DNA of 64,000 nt from UBA11524 sp964464815 (GCA_964464815.1 CAYXHF010000007.1:1-64000); one strand, 5' to 3'. Positions 25,025-33,653 are shown, counted from the stretch's first letter. The notes: a model not told the origin generated them from the letters alone. Made by a program: numbers and translations.

Positions 25025-25765
25025 ATGCGTGTGAAGGCAACGAGTGGGAAATACAAAAACGCAGCGAAGAAACGGAAGGCCACGCCAAAGGCGTCCAAAA
25101 GAACATGGGTTATGGCTGTGCTGATGACGTGCGTTTGCGCATTGCCGTTCTTCTGGCGGCAAAGCGTAGCGGTGGCGTGCATTGCGTTTCCCATCCTCTT
25201 TCTGGCGTGGCTGGCGATGCTGCTGACGCAGGAAAAGCCGGAAACCTTATCGACGGGTGCGGGTGTGTTGGCGGTGTTAGGGCCGAGCCTTGCCATGCTC
25301 CTCTGGGCAAGGCAGGCATCTGTTCAAGATGGCGGCGTGCAACTTCTGCTGTACTCGCTTGTTGGGGGAGCGCTGCTCTTTATTCCGATGGATTTGATTG
25401 AACGACGTGTGTCGGATACGGTAGCAGATAAGCTTTGGGGACGTCTTTTGGCAGTGGGATTCTTTGCGATTATACTGTCTTTTTCATGGATCAATAGCAC
25501 CAATATCGGTTTTGACACGAGCAAGCCGACACGGGATACGATACGCGTGACGCGTGTGAGCAAAAGTTCATCCAGTAAGGGAAGCAACCGCTATTACGCG
25601 CATGGCGAGAATACGGAAGGGGAAAAATTCAAAGTCAACATTGGCAAAGATGACTACCAGACCATCAAAGAAAATGACGAGCTGATCATTTATCTCTATG
25701 AGGGCTTCTGGAAAAGCCCGTACTGCACCTGGTCGTATCCGACAACAGAGCAGACACAACCGTAA
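25025..25765 (+). CDS. Membrane protein of unknown function
   Basis: 246 residues. A very basic N-terminal tail (many Lys/Arg in the first 27 residues) precedes four to five transmembrane helices between residues 28 and 165 and an outer C-terminal domain of about 75 residues, with a Ser-rich linker (SKSSSSKGSNR) and a short YYAHGENTEGEKFKVNI segment. I do not recognise a family. GAGGA lies seven bases before the ATG at 25025. Composition is more AT-rich than the neighbours. It is isolated between two terminators or leaders, so it forms its own unit. Confidence 0.65.
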   Translation: MRVKATSGKYKNAAKKRKATPKASKRTWVMAVLMTCVCALPFFWRQSVAVACIAFPILFLAWLAMLLTQEKPETLSTGAGVLAVLGPSLAMLLWARQASVQDGGVQLLLYSLVGGALLFIPMDLIERRVSDTVADKLWGRLLAVGFFAIILSFSWINSTNIGFDTSKPTRDTIRVTRVSKSSSSKGSNRYYAHGENTEGEKFKVNIGKDDYQTIKENDELIIYLYEGFWKSPYCTWSYPTTEQTQP

Positions 25766-25792
25766 AAATACAACAGGAAATCACAAAAGGGC

Positions 25793-25821
25793 TTGCGGAA
25801 ATGGGAAAAACAGCGTACAAT
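25793..25821 (+). promoter_or_regulatory. Promoter of the THF riboswitch-folT unit
   Basis: TTGCGG, 17-bp spacer, TACAAT, some 25 bp upstream of the aptamer. Confidence 0.65.
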
Positions 25822-25844
25822 AAGCCTTGCCTGTGATTCGCATC

Positions 25845-25942
25845 GGGCAGAGTAGCTGAATTCGCGTTAAGTGCTCATGAACGGGGAGTTGTCATGAGAC
25901 GAAGTCGCTTTGCGGCGCGGTGGATTCGGCGCATCCCGCTGT
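25845..25942 (+). promoter_or_regulatory. Tetrahydrofolate riboswitch, class I
   Basis: Matches the THF-I consensus in order: GAGTAG then ATTCGCGTTAAGTG, a variable P3 hairpin (CTCATGA/TCATGAG), ACGAAG, GCGGCGCGGTGGATTCG and GCATCCCGC. It is directly upstream of folT, a known partner of this class. Binding of reduced folate should reduce folT expression. Confidence 0.92.
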
Positions 25943-25951
25943 CTTGGTGCT

Positions 25952-25998
25952 GCCTCCTTGCGAGTTGCAGAGAACTTCTTCGCATGGGAGGCTTTTTT
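25952..25998 (+). terminator. THF riboswitch terminator, overlapping the folT ribosome site
   Basis: GCCTCC pairs with GGAGGC, with an inner TGCGA/TCGCA stem, followed by six T. The right arm GGGAGG (25986-25991) is also the folT ribosome binding site, ten bases before its ATG. Confidence 0.8.
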
Positions 25999-26001
25999 GA
26001 T

Positions 26002-26559
26002 ATGGAGAAAAAAGCAAATTCGCTGATGGAACGCTCGGGTATGCGCCTCACGACGGGTCGTATGGTGCTGCTGGCGATGCTGGTGGGCATGAATGTGGTG
26101 CTGGGGCGCTTTAGCATCCAGATTACCTCGGAGGTGCGGCTGAGCATTGTGGGCTTCCTGCCGATTGCGCTGGCTGGGTCACTGATGGGGCCGATGTATG
26201 GCGCGATGACGGGTGCGCTGGGCGATTTCTTGAACTACCTGCTCTTTAATCATGCCTATGGCGCGTATTTTCCGGGCTATACGCTCACGGCGTTGCTGTC
26301 TGGCTGGTGGTATGGCCTGGTGCTCTATCGCCGCGATTTGAGCTGGAAGCGTGCGGCGCTGTGCATTGTGCCGGTCATTCTGCTGGGCGAAATCGGGCTG
26401 AATTCGGTGTGGACGTACATGCTCTATAGCAAGACGTTCTGGGTGAAGCTGCCCCTGCGTGTGGTCACGAACGTGATTGAATGCCCGCTGAAAATGATGC
26501 TGCTGATGCTGGTGGGACGCATCAGCGAACGAATTCCGAAATCATACTTGAAGCTGTAA
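26002..26559 (+). CDS. folT: Folate ECF transporter S component
   Basis: 185 residues with about six transmembrane helices. The FolT signatures LGRFSIQIT-SEVRLSIVGFLPIALAG and MGPMYGAMTGALGDFLNYLL are present. It binds folate and works with a shared ECF energising module encoded elsewhere. The ATG at 26002 is chosen because GGGAGG from the riboswitch hairpin is ten bases upstream. nth starts 13 bp after its stop and is likely in the same transcript. Confidence 0.93.
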   Translation: MEKKANSLMERSGMRLTTGRMVLLAMLVGMNVVLGRFSIQITSEVRLSIVGFLPIALAGSLMGPMYGAMTGALGDFLNYLLFNHAYGAYFPGYTLTALLSGWWYGLVLYRRDLSWKRAALCIVPVILLGEIGLNSVWTYMLYSKTFWVKLPLRVVTNVIECPLKMMLLMLVGRISERIPKSYLKL

Positions 26560-26572
26560 GGAGAGCAAACGG

Positions 26573-27199
26573 ATGGAAAACAAGCAAGCCATCATGCAGG
26601 AGCTGGATCGGCTTTATCCCAACCCCAAGCCGGAGCTGAATTTCACCAATCCATATGAAACGCTGGTAGCGGTTATGCTGTCGGCGCAGTGTACGGATAA
26701 GCAGGTCAATAAGGTGACACCGGCGGTGTTTGCACGTTTCCCCGATGTGCAGCACATGGCGGTGGCCGATGTGGCAGAGCTGTACCCGATGGTCAAAAGC
26801 TGTGGCTTCAAGAGCAAGGCGGGCAATATCATCGCGGCCTGTCAGATGATCATGGCTGAGTACGGCGGTGAAGTGCCAAGGACGATGGAGGAGCTGATTC
26901 GCCTGCCGGGTGTTGGGCGCAAGACGGCGAATGTGGTCATGTGTACGGCGTTTGATATTCCCGCGATTCCAGTGGACACGCATGTCTTCCGCGTCAGCAA
27001 CCGTCTGGGACTGGCCGATGCGCCGGATGTGCTGAAAACGGAGCTGCAATTGCAGGAGGCGATTCCGCAGGAAAAATGGCGAGATGCACACCACTGGCTG
27101 ATTTTCCACGGACGGCGCGTCTGCAAGGCGGTGCGGCCGCTATGTGAGGAATGCACGCTGAAGGAAAATTGCAAGGCATATCAGAAAAATAAAGAATAA
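26573..27199 (+). CDS. nth: Endonuclease III
   Basis: 208 residues. DNA glycosylase/AP lyase for oxidised pyrimidines. The helix-hairpin-helix is LPGVGRKTANVV, with catalytic Lys in GVGRK, followed by the catalytic Asp in VDTHVFRVSNRLGL; the C-terminal 4Fe-4S loop C-x6-C-x2-C-x5-C is complete. Lies 13 bp after folT, closed by a bidirectional terminator. Confidence 0.96.
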   Translation: MENKQAIMQELDRLYPNPKPELNFTNPYETLVAVMLSAQCTDKQVNKVTPAVFARFPDVQHMAVADVAELYPMVKSCGFKSKAGNIIAACQMIMAEYGGEVPRTMEELIRLPGVGRKTANVVMCTAFDIPAIPVDTHVFRVSNRLGLADAPDVLKTELQLQEAIPQEKWRDAHHWLIFHGRRVCKAVRPLCEECTLKENCKAYQKNKE

Positions 27200-27201
27200 T
27201 G

Positions 27202-27247
27202 AAAACCCCGGCTGCCTTTCCGAAAACGGAGAAGCAACCGGGGTTTT
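27202..27247. terminator. Bidirectional terminator between nth and plsY
   Basis: AAAACCCCGG and CCGGGGTTTT form the outer stem, with inner complementary CCG/CGG. Works for both convergent genes. Confidence 0.9.
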
Positions 27248-27251
27248 GCAA

Positions 27252-27860
27252 TTACATTTTGGCTTTGCCCTGGCCGAGCTTACGTTCCGTGCCATGCAGC
27301 AGACGCTGGATGTTGGCACGGTGGCGGAAGATGCACAGCAGCGCCACACACCAGACCCACACAATGGCCAGCCAGTTGCCCCATGCAGTGGCCGTCACGA
27401 GCAGCGCGAAGGCTGTCACCATGAAAATCGACCCCAGGGAAACAAACTTGCTGATGGCAATGAGGGCGATGGTGGCGACATAACAGATGATGGCCTGCCA
27501 CCAGAAGGTTGTGAGCATCACCGCGCAGGTGCTGCTGACGCCCTTGCCACCCTTGAAGCCGAAGAAAATCGGCCAGTTGTGACCAATGATGACGCAAATG
27601 CCCGCAAGCATCGCGCCATTGTGACCCATCCAGATCAGGCCCACGCCACAGGCCAGAAGCGCCTTGAGGACGTCGCCGAGGAAGACAAGCGCGCCACCCT
27701 TTTTGCCCATCGTGCGCAGGGCGTTGGTCGCGCCGGTGTTGCCGCTGCCGACCTGATGCAGGTCAGGGCCGCCCATTGCCTTGGACACAAGCACACCCGT
27801 GGAAATCGAGCCGAGCAGGTAGGCAATGATGGCAATTGCCACATAAGACAGAGCGTTCAT
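27252..27860 (-). CDS. plsY: Glycerol-3-phosphate acyltransferase PlsY
   Basis: 202 residues, five transmembrane segments. Uses acyl-phosphate to acylate glycerol-3-phosphate in phospholipid synthesis. The three PlsY motifs are seen: LLGSISTGVLVSK, GSGNTGATNALRTMGKKGGALVFLGDVLKA, and GHNWPIFFGFKGGKGVSS. It begins 5 bp after the der stop, so der-plsY is one unit. Confidence 0.95.
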   Translation of the reverse strand: MNALSYVAIAIIAYLLGSISTGVLVSKAMGGPDLHQVGSGNTGATNALRTMGKKGGALVFLGDVLKALLACGVGLIWMGHNGAMLAGICVIIGHNWPIFFGFKGGKGVSSTCAVMLTTFWWQAIICYVATIALIAISKFVSLGSIFMVTAFALLVTATAWGNWLAIVWVWCVALLCIFRHRANIQRLLHGTERKLGQGKAKM

Positions 27861-27865
27861 GGCGA

Positions 27866-29200
27866 TTACTTATCCTCCTTCGTCTTTTCCCTGAGGATGA
27901 AACGAATCGGCGTGCCGGTGAAGTCAAAGGTCTTACGGAAGTAGTTTTCCAAATACCGCTGGTAGGCAAAGTGCATCAGCGCTTCTTCATTGACAAAGAG
28001 AATGAAGGTCGGCGGACAGGTACACTGCTGGGTGATGTAGTAAATCTTCAGGCGGCGTCCGTTGGTGGCCGGCGGCTGAAGGTCGGCGGTTGCATCGCTC
28101 AGCACGTCGTTGAGCACACCCGTCGGCACGCGCTTGGTCGCCTGCGCCCAGACCTGATCGACCATCTCCATGACGGTATGCACGCGCTGGCCGGTCTTGG
28201 CAGACAGGAACAGGACGGGCGCATAGTCCATGAACTTCAGCGCATCCAGCACTTCCTTGCGGAACTGCTCCAGCGTACCCGTTTCCTTCTCAATGGCGTC
28301 CCACTTATTGACGACCACAATCACGGCCTTGCCTTCTTCGCGAATCAGACCCGCAATCTTGGTGTCCTGCTCGGTCACGCCATCCTGCGCATCAATGAGC
28401 AGCAGCGCCACGTCACAGCGGCGAATCGCGGCGATAGAACGCAGCACGCTATAGCGCTCCAGCGTTTCATCCTCCACCACGCGCTTGCGGCGGATACCGG
28501 CGGTATCAATGATGTTATACAGCGTGCCATTGACGGTGAACTGGGTATCAATGGCATCGCGGGTTGTACCGGCAATGTCGGACACCATGGTACGCTCACT
28601 ACCGACCAGACGATTGACCAGAGAGGATTTACCCACATTCGGACGGCCCACAACGGCCAATTGCAGAATATGCTCTTCCTCATCCAGTTCATCCGCAGAG
28701 GCGGGCGGCAGCTGCTCACAAATGGCTTGCAGCAAATCGCCCAGACCCATCATATTCGCCGCACTGATGGGCATCGGATCGCCCAGACCCAGCTCATAGA
28801 ACTCATAGATATTATCGTTCATGCTGATATGGTCCACCTTATTGACGACCAGCAGGAGCGGCTTATTGGTCTTACGCAGGAGGTTTGCGACCTCACGGTC
28901 ATCATCGGTCAAGCCATCACGGCCATCGGTGAAGAAGCAAATGACATCCGCGGTATCCATAGCGATTTCGGCCTGACGGCGCATTTGGGAGAGCAGGACA
29001 TCATCACTACGCGGGTCAATACCACCAGTATCAATCATGGTGAAGCGGCGATTCTGCCACTCGACATCAGCATAGATACGGTCACGGGTCACGCCAGGGG
29101 TATCCTCGACGATAGAGATACGTTTTCCAGCGATACGATTAAAAAAGGTAGATTTACCGACGTTGGGGCGACCAACGATGGCAACAAGCGGCTTTGCCAT
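27866..29200 (-). CDS. der: Ribosome biogenesis GTPase Der
   Basis: 444 residues. Two tandem GTPase domains (GRPNVGKST at residues 9-17 and GRPNVGKSS near 185) and a C-terminal KH-like domain, the Der/EngA layout; assists 50S assembly. The ATG at 29200 gives the standard start MAKPLVAIVGRPNVGKS; AGGAGG is upstream with a somewhat long 12-base gap. The first half uses more AT-ending codons than the rest. In many Firmicutes the DUF512 radical-SAM gene is next to der, but here it is 30 kb away. Confidence 0.96.
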   Translation of the reverse strand: MAKPLVAIVGRPNVGKSTFFNRIAGKRISIVEDTPGVTRDRIYADVEWQNRRFTMIDTGGIDPRSDDVLLSQMRRQAEIAMDTADVICFFTDGRDGLTDDDREVANLLRKTNKPLLLVVNKVDHISMNDNIYEFYELGLGDPMPISAANMMGLGDLLQAICEQLPPASADELDEEEHILQLAVVGRPNVGKSSLVNRLVGSERTMVSDIAGTTRDAIDTQFTVNGTLYNIIDTAGIRRKRVVEDETLERYSVLRSIAAIRRCDVALLLIDAQDGVTEQDTKIAGLIREEGKAVIVVVNKWDAIEKETGTLEQFRKEVLDALKFMDYAPVLFLSAKTGQRVHTVMEMVDQVWAQATKRVPTGVLNDVLSDATADLQPPATNGRRLKIYYITQQCTCPPTFILFVNEEALMHFAYQRYLENYFRKTFDFTGTPIRFILREKTKEDK

Positions 29201-29303
29201 AGGTACTATATTCCTCCTATACATCAGGCAGTTCATCACGGTAAGGGCAAAGAGGGATGAATAGTGAAGCAGGAAAGACTCATCCGACAAATTACCATCC
29301 TAT

Positions 29304-29332
29304 AGTTTACCATGACTTTGCCCGAATTGCAA
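29304..29332 (-). promoter_or_regulatory. Likely promoter of der-plsY
   Basis: Minus-strand TTGCAA, 17-bp spacer, TAAACT; about 100 bp before der. Confidence 0.5.
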
Positions 29333-29375
29333 GGGAAAGGGAAAAAAAGTAGGCAAGGGAAAAGAAGTAGAAAGA

Positions 29376-29836
29376 AGCGAAACACGCGGAAAAAGTAAGG
29401 AAAAGTCGCCAAATCAATCGCGAAACGGGAGTCGAGAGGGCTGAAAGCCCTTCGCAGGTGCAGGGCAGCGCCCTGCTGGGGTTTGGGGTGAAACCCCAAG
29501 CGCACGCCCCAGCTCGTGCTCGAAGAGCCACGGCGTCAATCCCAAAACCAGCACCATGCCCCACACCAAAAGCGAAACACGCGGAAAAAGCAAGAAAAAG
29601 TCACCAACTCAATCGCGAAACGGGAGTCGAGAGGGCTGAAAGCCCTTCGCAGGTGCAGGGCAGNNNNNNNNNNNNNNNNNNNNNNNNNNNNNNNNNNNNN
29701 NNNNNNNNNNNNNNNNNNNNNNNNNNNNNNNNNNNNNNNNNNNNNNNNNNNNNNNNNNNNNNNCGCCCTGCTGGGGTTTGGGGTGAAACCCCAAGCGCAC
29801 GCCCCAGCTCGTGTTCAAAGAACCACGGCGTCAATC
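29376..29836. repeat. 195-bp tandem repeat, two copies, second copy interrupted by an assembly gap
   Basis: Copy 1 spans 29376-29570 and copy 2 begins at 29571, both opening AGCGAAACACGCGGAAAAAG. Each contains three consecutive GC-rich hairpins: GGGCTGAAAGCCC, GCAGGGCAGCGCCCTGC and GGGGTTTGGGGTGAAACCCC. Copy 2 is split by 100 N exactly in the middle hairpin and resumes at the next expected base. The gene-free interval 29291-29866 is otherwise empty; no credible ORF lies in it. Confidence 0.85.
29664..29763. other. 100-base N gap (scaffold join of unknown true size)
   Basis: Exactly 100 N, the conventional placeholder. The flanks, joined directly, would reproduce copy 1 of the tandem repeat, so the missing sequence may be zero or a whole number of repeat units. 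Confidence 0.95.
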
Positions 29837-29866
29837 AAAAGCGATAGCCCTGCCTGCACATGAAAT

Positions 29867-31000
29867 TCAGCCACACGGAGAAGGACTCAGCAATAGCCAC
29901 TGCTGCCAGTAGTGCCGCATGCGCGTGGCGAAATCGTCCAGCGCAATGTCGCTGCTGGCTAGAAGTGGAACCTCCGTCAGTACGTTACCGTCCAGCGCCA
30001 GTGAGATTGTCCCAATGACATCGCCTTGCTGAATGGGTGCGGTCAGGCTGTCCGGCAGGTCGATGACGAGGGCCGGAATCGCACCCTGCGGCACAACGGC
30101 ACGTAAATCCTCGGCCAGAATCGCCGATACCGCCTTTCCGCCAGAGGATGCGACCGGAATTTCCCGCACCTGATCGCCGCGAAGTAGCATGGTGACGCTT
30201 TCGTAGCGCGTAAAGGCCACGTCCATCAGGCGGGCCGCCTCGTCAAACCAGTCCGCACAGTTGAGTACCACGCCGATGATGCGCATGCCGTTCCGCTCCG
30301 CACCGAAGACAAGACAGCGTCCTGCCTTGCGCGTGTAGCCGGTTTTGATGCCGGTTGCACCCTCGTAGGTGGATAAGAGCCGATTCTTGTTGTTCAATAC
30401 CCGGTCGTATGTCCGGCCTTCCCATGGAATCGTGGCACGCTTGGTGGATACGATTTCGCGAAAAAGCGGAATGGTCATGGCTTGCCGGGTGATTCGCGCT
30501 AAATCGTGCGCGGTCGTATAGTGGCCTTCGCAGGGTAAGCCGTGTGGCGTGAGGAAAACCGTGTCGGTGCAGCCAAGCGATTGCGCACGCTCGGTCATCA
30601 TGCGGCAGAAGTCTTCGACCGTGTCGCCGATATGCTCGGCAATGGCCATCGCGGCGTCGTTGCCGGAGGCAAGCATCAAACCGTAGAGCATGTCGCGCAG
30701 GGAAAGCGATTCGCCCTGAGAAAGATAAATGCTGGTGCCGGGCGTGCCAAAGGCGTTCCGGCTGCATACAACCATATCGTCCAGCTGGCCGTTTTCCAGC
30801 GCCAGAAGCGCCGTCATGACCTTGGTGGTGGAGGCCATGGGATAGGGCGTCTCCGCATTGTGGGCAAGGAGAACGCGGCCGCTGTCCTCGTCGATGATGA
30901 CGCATGCCTTGGCGGAGGTGGTGACTTCCTCCGCTTGCGCATGGGGCAAGAAGCAAAACGTCATCAGGATGAAGAGGAGCGGAAGGCATAGGCGCCTCAT
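29867..31000 (-). CDS. dacF: D-alanyl-D-alanine carboxypeptidase (S11, DacF-like)
   Basis: 377 residues. Signal peptide of about 23 residues ending AQA. Penicillin-binding motifs are complete: S57-T-T-K60, S112-G-N114 and K219-T-G221; a C-terminal beta-rich PBP5-C domain follows, without a clear amphipathic membrane anchor at the end. It trims terminal D-Ala from peptidoglycan side chains. The start lies 4 bp after the gerW stop (TGA then ATG), with no ribosome site of its own, so translation is coupled. The DUF2953-gerW-dacF order supports a sporulation-type paralogue, but DacA/DacB cannot be excluded. Confidence 0.88.
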   Translation of the reverse strand: MRRLCLPLLFILMTFCFLPHAQAEEVTTSAKACVIIDEDSGRVLLAHNAETPYPMASTTKVMTALLALENGQLDDMVVCSRNAFGTPGTSIYLSQGESLSLRDMLYGLMLASGNDAAMAIAEHIGDTVEDFCRMMTERAQSLGCTDTVFLTPHGLPCEGHYTTAHDLARITRQAMTIPLFREIVSTKRATIPWEGRTYDRVLNNKNRLLSTYEGATGIKTGYTRKAGRCLVFGAERNGMRIIGVVLNCADWFDEAARLMDVAFTRYESVTMLLRGDQVREIPVASSGGKAVSAILAEDLRAVVPQGAIPALVIDLPDSLTAPIQQGDVIGTISLALDGNVLTEVPLLASSDIALDDFATRMRHYWQQWLLLSPSPCG

Positions 31001-31004
31001 GTGT

Positions 31005-31385
31005 TCAGTGCTGCTGCGCCCAAAGGGACTTCAGGTCATCCACCACGGTCGGAATCATATCCACCACTCGATCCGCCACGGTGGAGCAGGTTGCCGGTAG
31101 CATGCGGACGGTATCGCCCGATAACACCAGAAAGCCAACTGGCTGTACCGATACGCCTGCGCCGCTGCCGCCACAGAACGGAAAGTCGCTGACCTCCTTC
31201 GCCGGGCGATTGCCGTCGGCTAAATCGCCACCGGCTGTCATGTAGCCAAAGGCCACACGGCTGATGGGGATAATCGTGCCGCCTGAGGCCGTCTCGACCG
31301 GGTGTCCGACGACGGTGTTGACGTCCACCATGTCCTTGATGGATGCCATGGCGGTCTGCATTAACTCGCTGATGGGATGTTCCAT
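31005..31385 (-). CDS. gerW: GerW family sporulation protein (YtfJ)
   Basis: 126 residues. Family blocks seen: VGHPVETASGGTIIPISRVAFGYMTAGG, a glycine-rich FCGGSGAGVSVQPVGFLV and the C-terminal VADRVVDMIPTVV. In B. subtilis YtfJ (GerW) is a forespore protein needed for normal germination. ATG at 31385 is preceded by AGGAGG. Its first 25 bases overlap the end of the DUF2953 gene, the same pairing as ytfI-ytfJ in Bacillus. Confidence 0.92.
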   Translation of the reverse strand: MEHPISELMQTAMASIKDMVDVNTVVGHPVETASGGTIIPISRVAFGYMTAGGDLADGNRPAKEVSDFPFCGGSGAGVSVQPVGFLVLSGDTVRMLPATCSTVADRVVDMIPTVVDDLKSLWAQQH

Positions 31386-31891
31386 GCGTGTTCCTCCTTC
31401 CAAATGGCCCAAAGCATTGGGGTTGCAAACAGGATTGTCCCCAAATGCAGGAAAACTATGCATTGTAGCGCAAAAGTGGTTTTGTCATGCAGAAAATTGG
31501 GCGTGATGGCCGTCTGTACCTGCCGAATGGAGAAGCAGGCGCGAAGAATTGCAAGCAACTGCTGCATGCTGGCGCATAGAAGCGCATTGGCCGCCGGGTC
31601 GCGTAGGGCAAGCGACACATGCGCCCGGAGGCGCGTAATGTGTATGTGCCGCAGGAGGCGAAGCGCGGGCGCTTTCAGGCGCGGGAGGAGCGGCATCAGC
31701 TGGCAGGCATGATGCACCTGCGTGGGCGTTGGCGTGGGCGGTACGAATGGCTTCTGGGTGTGGTCAATGCGAAAAGGAATGCCCCAGATGTGCAGGATGA
31801 TGCGAAAGTGCGTGGTACGCTCGTGACGTAGATCGAGCTGAATTTCAAGCGGCGTAATCAGTAAAAGGAAGAGGATAAGCAAAAGCAGCAT
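31361..31891 (-). CDS. DUF2953 domain-containing protein (YtfI-like)
   Basis: 176 residues. One N-terminal membrane helix (MLLLLILFLLLITPLEIQL) then a segment typical of DUF2953 (LDLRHERTTHFRIILHIWGIPFRID), a basic middle part and a second hydrophobic stretch near the C-terminus. GGAGG lies eight bases before the ATG at 31891. Always near gerW/ytfJ in spore formers; function unknown. The 25-bp overlap with gerW suggests coupled translation. Confidence 0.82.
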   Translation of the reverse strand: MLLLLILFLLLITPLEIQLDLRHERTTHFRIILHIWGIPFRIDHTQKPFVPPTPTPTQVHHACQLMPLLPRLKAPALRLLRHIHITRLRAHVSLALRDPAANALLCASMQQLLAILRACFSIRQVQTAITPNFLHDKTTFALQCIVFLHLGTILFATPMLWAIWKEEHAWNIPSAS

Positions 31892-31915
31892 CGGGTGAAC
31901 CTCCTGAAAAATACA

Positions 31916-31944
31916 TTGACGGAAAAGGGGAAAAACGGTATAAT
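31916..31944 (+). promoter_or_regulatory. mtnN promoter
   Basis: TTGACG, 17-bp spacer, perfect TATAAT; 50 bp before the gene. Confidence 0.8.
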
Positions 31945-31993
31945 AAAAGCGTTGCAAGAAAGATTGATTCCTTTGATGGTAGAGGAGGACACG

Positions 31994-32680
31994 ATGATGA
32001 TTGGTCTGATTGGCGCAATGGCGGTGGAGGTTGAGGCACTGGCTGCACAACTGGAAAACCGTCGCGATACAAAGATTGGCATGGATACCTTTATGAGTGG
32101 TACGCTCTTTGGTCAGGAGGCTGTGCTGGCCGTTTGCGGGCCGGGCAAAATCAATGCGGCGCTGTGTACGCAGAGCATGATTATGGCCTATCATCCGCAG
32201 TGGGTGCTGAATCTGGGCGTGGCCGGTGCGGGCGCTGAGGGCGTTTCCATTGGCGATTTGGTGGTGGCCACGGCTGCGGTGCAGCATGATGCGGATACGT
32301 CGCCACTGGGTGATCCGGTGGGCATGGTCAGTAAGCTGAATCTGGTGGAGCTGCCCTGCGATGCGGCACTGCGCGAAAAGCTGACGGCCGCCGCGAAGAA
32401 GGCTGGTTTGACCGTTCATGAAGGCATTATTGCCACGGGCGACCAGTTTATTCATGATGGCGAAACGCGCGCGCGCATTCATCGGCTCTTTCAGGCCAAG
32501 GCTGTGGAGATGGAAGGCGGTGCGGTGGCGCATGCGTGCTATATGCATGGCGTGCCCTGCGGCGTGATTCGCTCCATCAGCGATCAGGCTGACGGCCATA
32601 GCGATATGGACTATCCGTCCTTCACGGCATTGGCAGCGGCACATTCCCAGAAAGTGGTGGAAAATCTGCTGCGTGCATGA
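31994..32680 (+). CDS. mtnN: 5'-methylthioadenosine/S-adenosylhomocysteine nucleosidase
   Basis: 228 residues. Cleaves the glycosidic bond of MTA and SAH, recycling SAM by-products. Signatures: IGLIGAMAVEVEAL, LNLGVAGAGAEGVSIGDLVV, the substrate-binding VEMEGGAVAHAC with its Met-Glu pair, and the catalytic Asp in SISDQADGHSD. Two adjacent ATG codons (31994, 31997) follow GGAGG; the second has the better spacing. A separate transcription unit. Confidence 0.95.
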   Translation: MMIGLIGAMAVEVEALAAQLENRRDTKIGMDTFMSGTLFGQEAVLAVCGPGKINAALCTQSMIMAYHPQWVLNLGVAGAGAEGVSIGDLVVATAAVQHDADTSPLGDPVGMVSKLNLVELPCDAALREKLTAAAKKAGLTVHEGIIATGDQFIHDGETRARIHRLFQAKAVEMEGGAVAHACYMHGVPCGVIRSISDQADGHSDMDYPSFTALAAAHSQKVVENLLRA

Positions 32681-32731
32681 AAATGGTACGGGAAAACTGA
32701 CGCAATTGGCAAATAATTCACCAAATTATGA

Positions 32732-32760
32732 TTGTGTTTTCTGAAAAACTGCGGTATAAT
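32732..32760 (+). promoter_or_regulatory. Promoter of the pseudo-receiver gene
   Basis: TTGTGT, 17-bp spacer, perfect TATAAT, 36 bp before the start. Confidence 0.65.
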
Positions 32761-32795
32761 AGAAGCGGAGCAATACAAAGTTTGGAGGCTGAAGG

Positions 32796-33599
32796 ATGTA
32801 CAAGCTCTTATTGGCAACGAATGACCCCGCGGTGGAGGAAGCGTTCAGCGCAGTCAAGTGGGAAGAACTGGGCTTCAAGCGCCCCCGAATCGTCGCCTCG
32901 GCAGAGGAAGCGATCAATAGCCTGAGCGCAAATCATGCGGACGCAGTTGCCATTGGCTTGCCCAAGGAGCAGGACGATGCACTTTTTGCTGCCCTGCTGG
33001 AAAAGAATCAGCTGCTGCCGGTGATGGCAGTCAGCACGAAGCCGGGCATTGTGGAAACGTATGCGCTGGAGCTGCGCCGTGTGCTGGGACGAATCAATTC
33101 CGACGTGAGTAACGATGCGTTCTCGCAGGCTGATTTGCTCAAGGAATGCCGCCATGAATTCTTCCGCGCCCTGATGGGTGGCAAGATTGAATTGACGGAG
33201 GATGTGCAGCGCCGTCTGCGCCTGATTCGCAGTAAGATGGATCCGACCAAGCCGTGTGTTGTGGCGGAGCTGGTGATTCCGCAGGAGAATGACTTCCTGC
33301 GCGGCCGCTGGCAGTATGGCACGGAGCGCCTGGAGGTGGCGCTGCGCAATATCTTCGGTGTGGAGGTGCAGGGTCTGCGTATTCTTTCCTGCGTCCTGCC
33401 GGGCGAGCGCATTGTGCTGCTGGGCTGCCCGATGCTCTTCCATGAAGGGCCGGCGGAGGATGCGTCCATTACGGGCATTATCAGCGAGCATATTCGCGAT
33501 AGCATCGCCCATGTGGATGAATATATGGGCATTGATTTGCAGATTGCTTCGATTCGCGTGCTGCCGAATCTGACGGCGCTGGCGACAAAGCAGAACTAA
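32796..33599 (+). CDS. Degenerate YesN-like response regulator lacking its DNA-binding domain
   Basis: 267 residues. The first ~105 look like a receiver domain (MYKLLLATNDPAVEEAF, WEELGF, SAEEAINSL), but the acidic pair is TND and the phosphoacceptor position in DAVAIGLPKE has Gly instead of Asp, so phosphorylation is unlikely. Residues ~112-255 (FFRALMGGKIELTEDVQRRLRLI onwards) resemble the linker domain of YesN/AraC-type regulators. The expected C-terminal AraC helix-turn-helix pair is absent and the gene ends cleanly. GGAGG precedes the ATG. The next gene (SPFH/zinc ribbon) starts 54 bp on, without a terminator. Function unknown. Confidence 0.7.
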   Translation: MYKLLLATNDPAVEEAFSAVKWEELGFKRPRIVASAEEAINSLSANHADAVAIGLPKEQDDALFAALLEKNQLLPVMAVSTKPGIVETYALELRRVLGRINSDVSNDAFSQADLLKECRHEFFRALMGGKIELTEDVQRRLRLIRSKMDPTKPCVVAELVIPQENDFLRGRWQYGTERLEVALRNIFGVEVQGLRILSCVLPGERIVLLGCPMLFHEGPAEDASITGIISEHIRDSIAHVDEYMGIDLQIASIRVLPNLTALATKQN

Positions 33600-33653
33600 A
33601 AACAAATAAGGGTAACATAGAATAGCCAAAGACCATGCTGAGGAGGGTGTTGT

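Noticed and set aside
29376..29836. CRISPR array
   Set aside because: Only two 195-bp units with no short repeat-spacer pattern; the repeats themselves contain hairpins and no cas gene is near.
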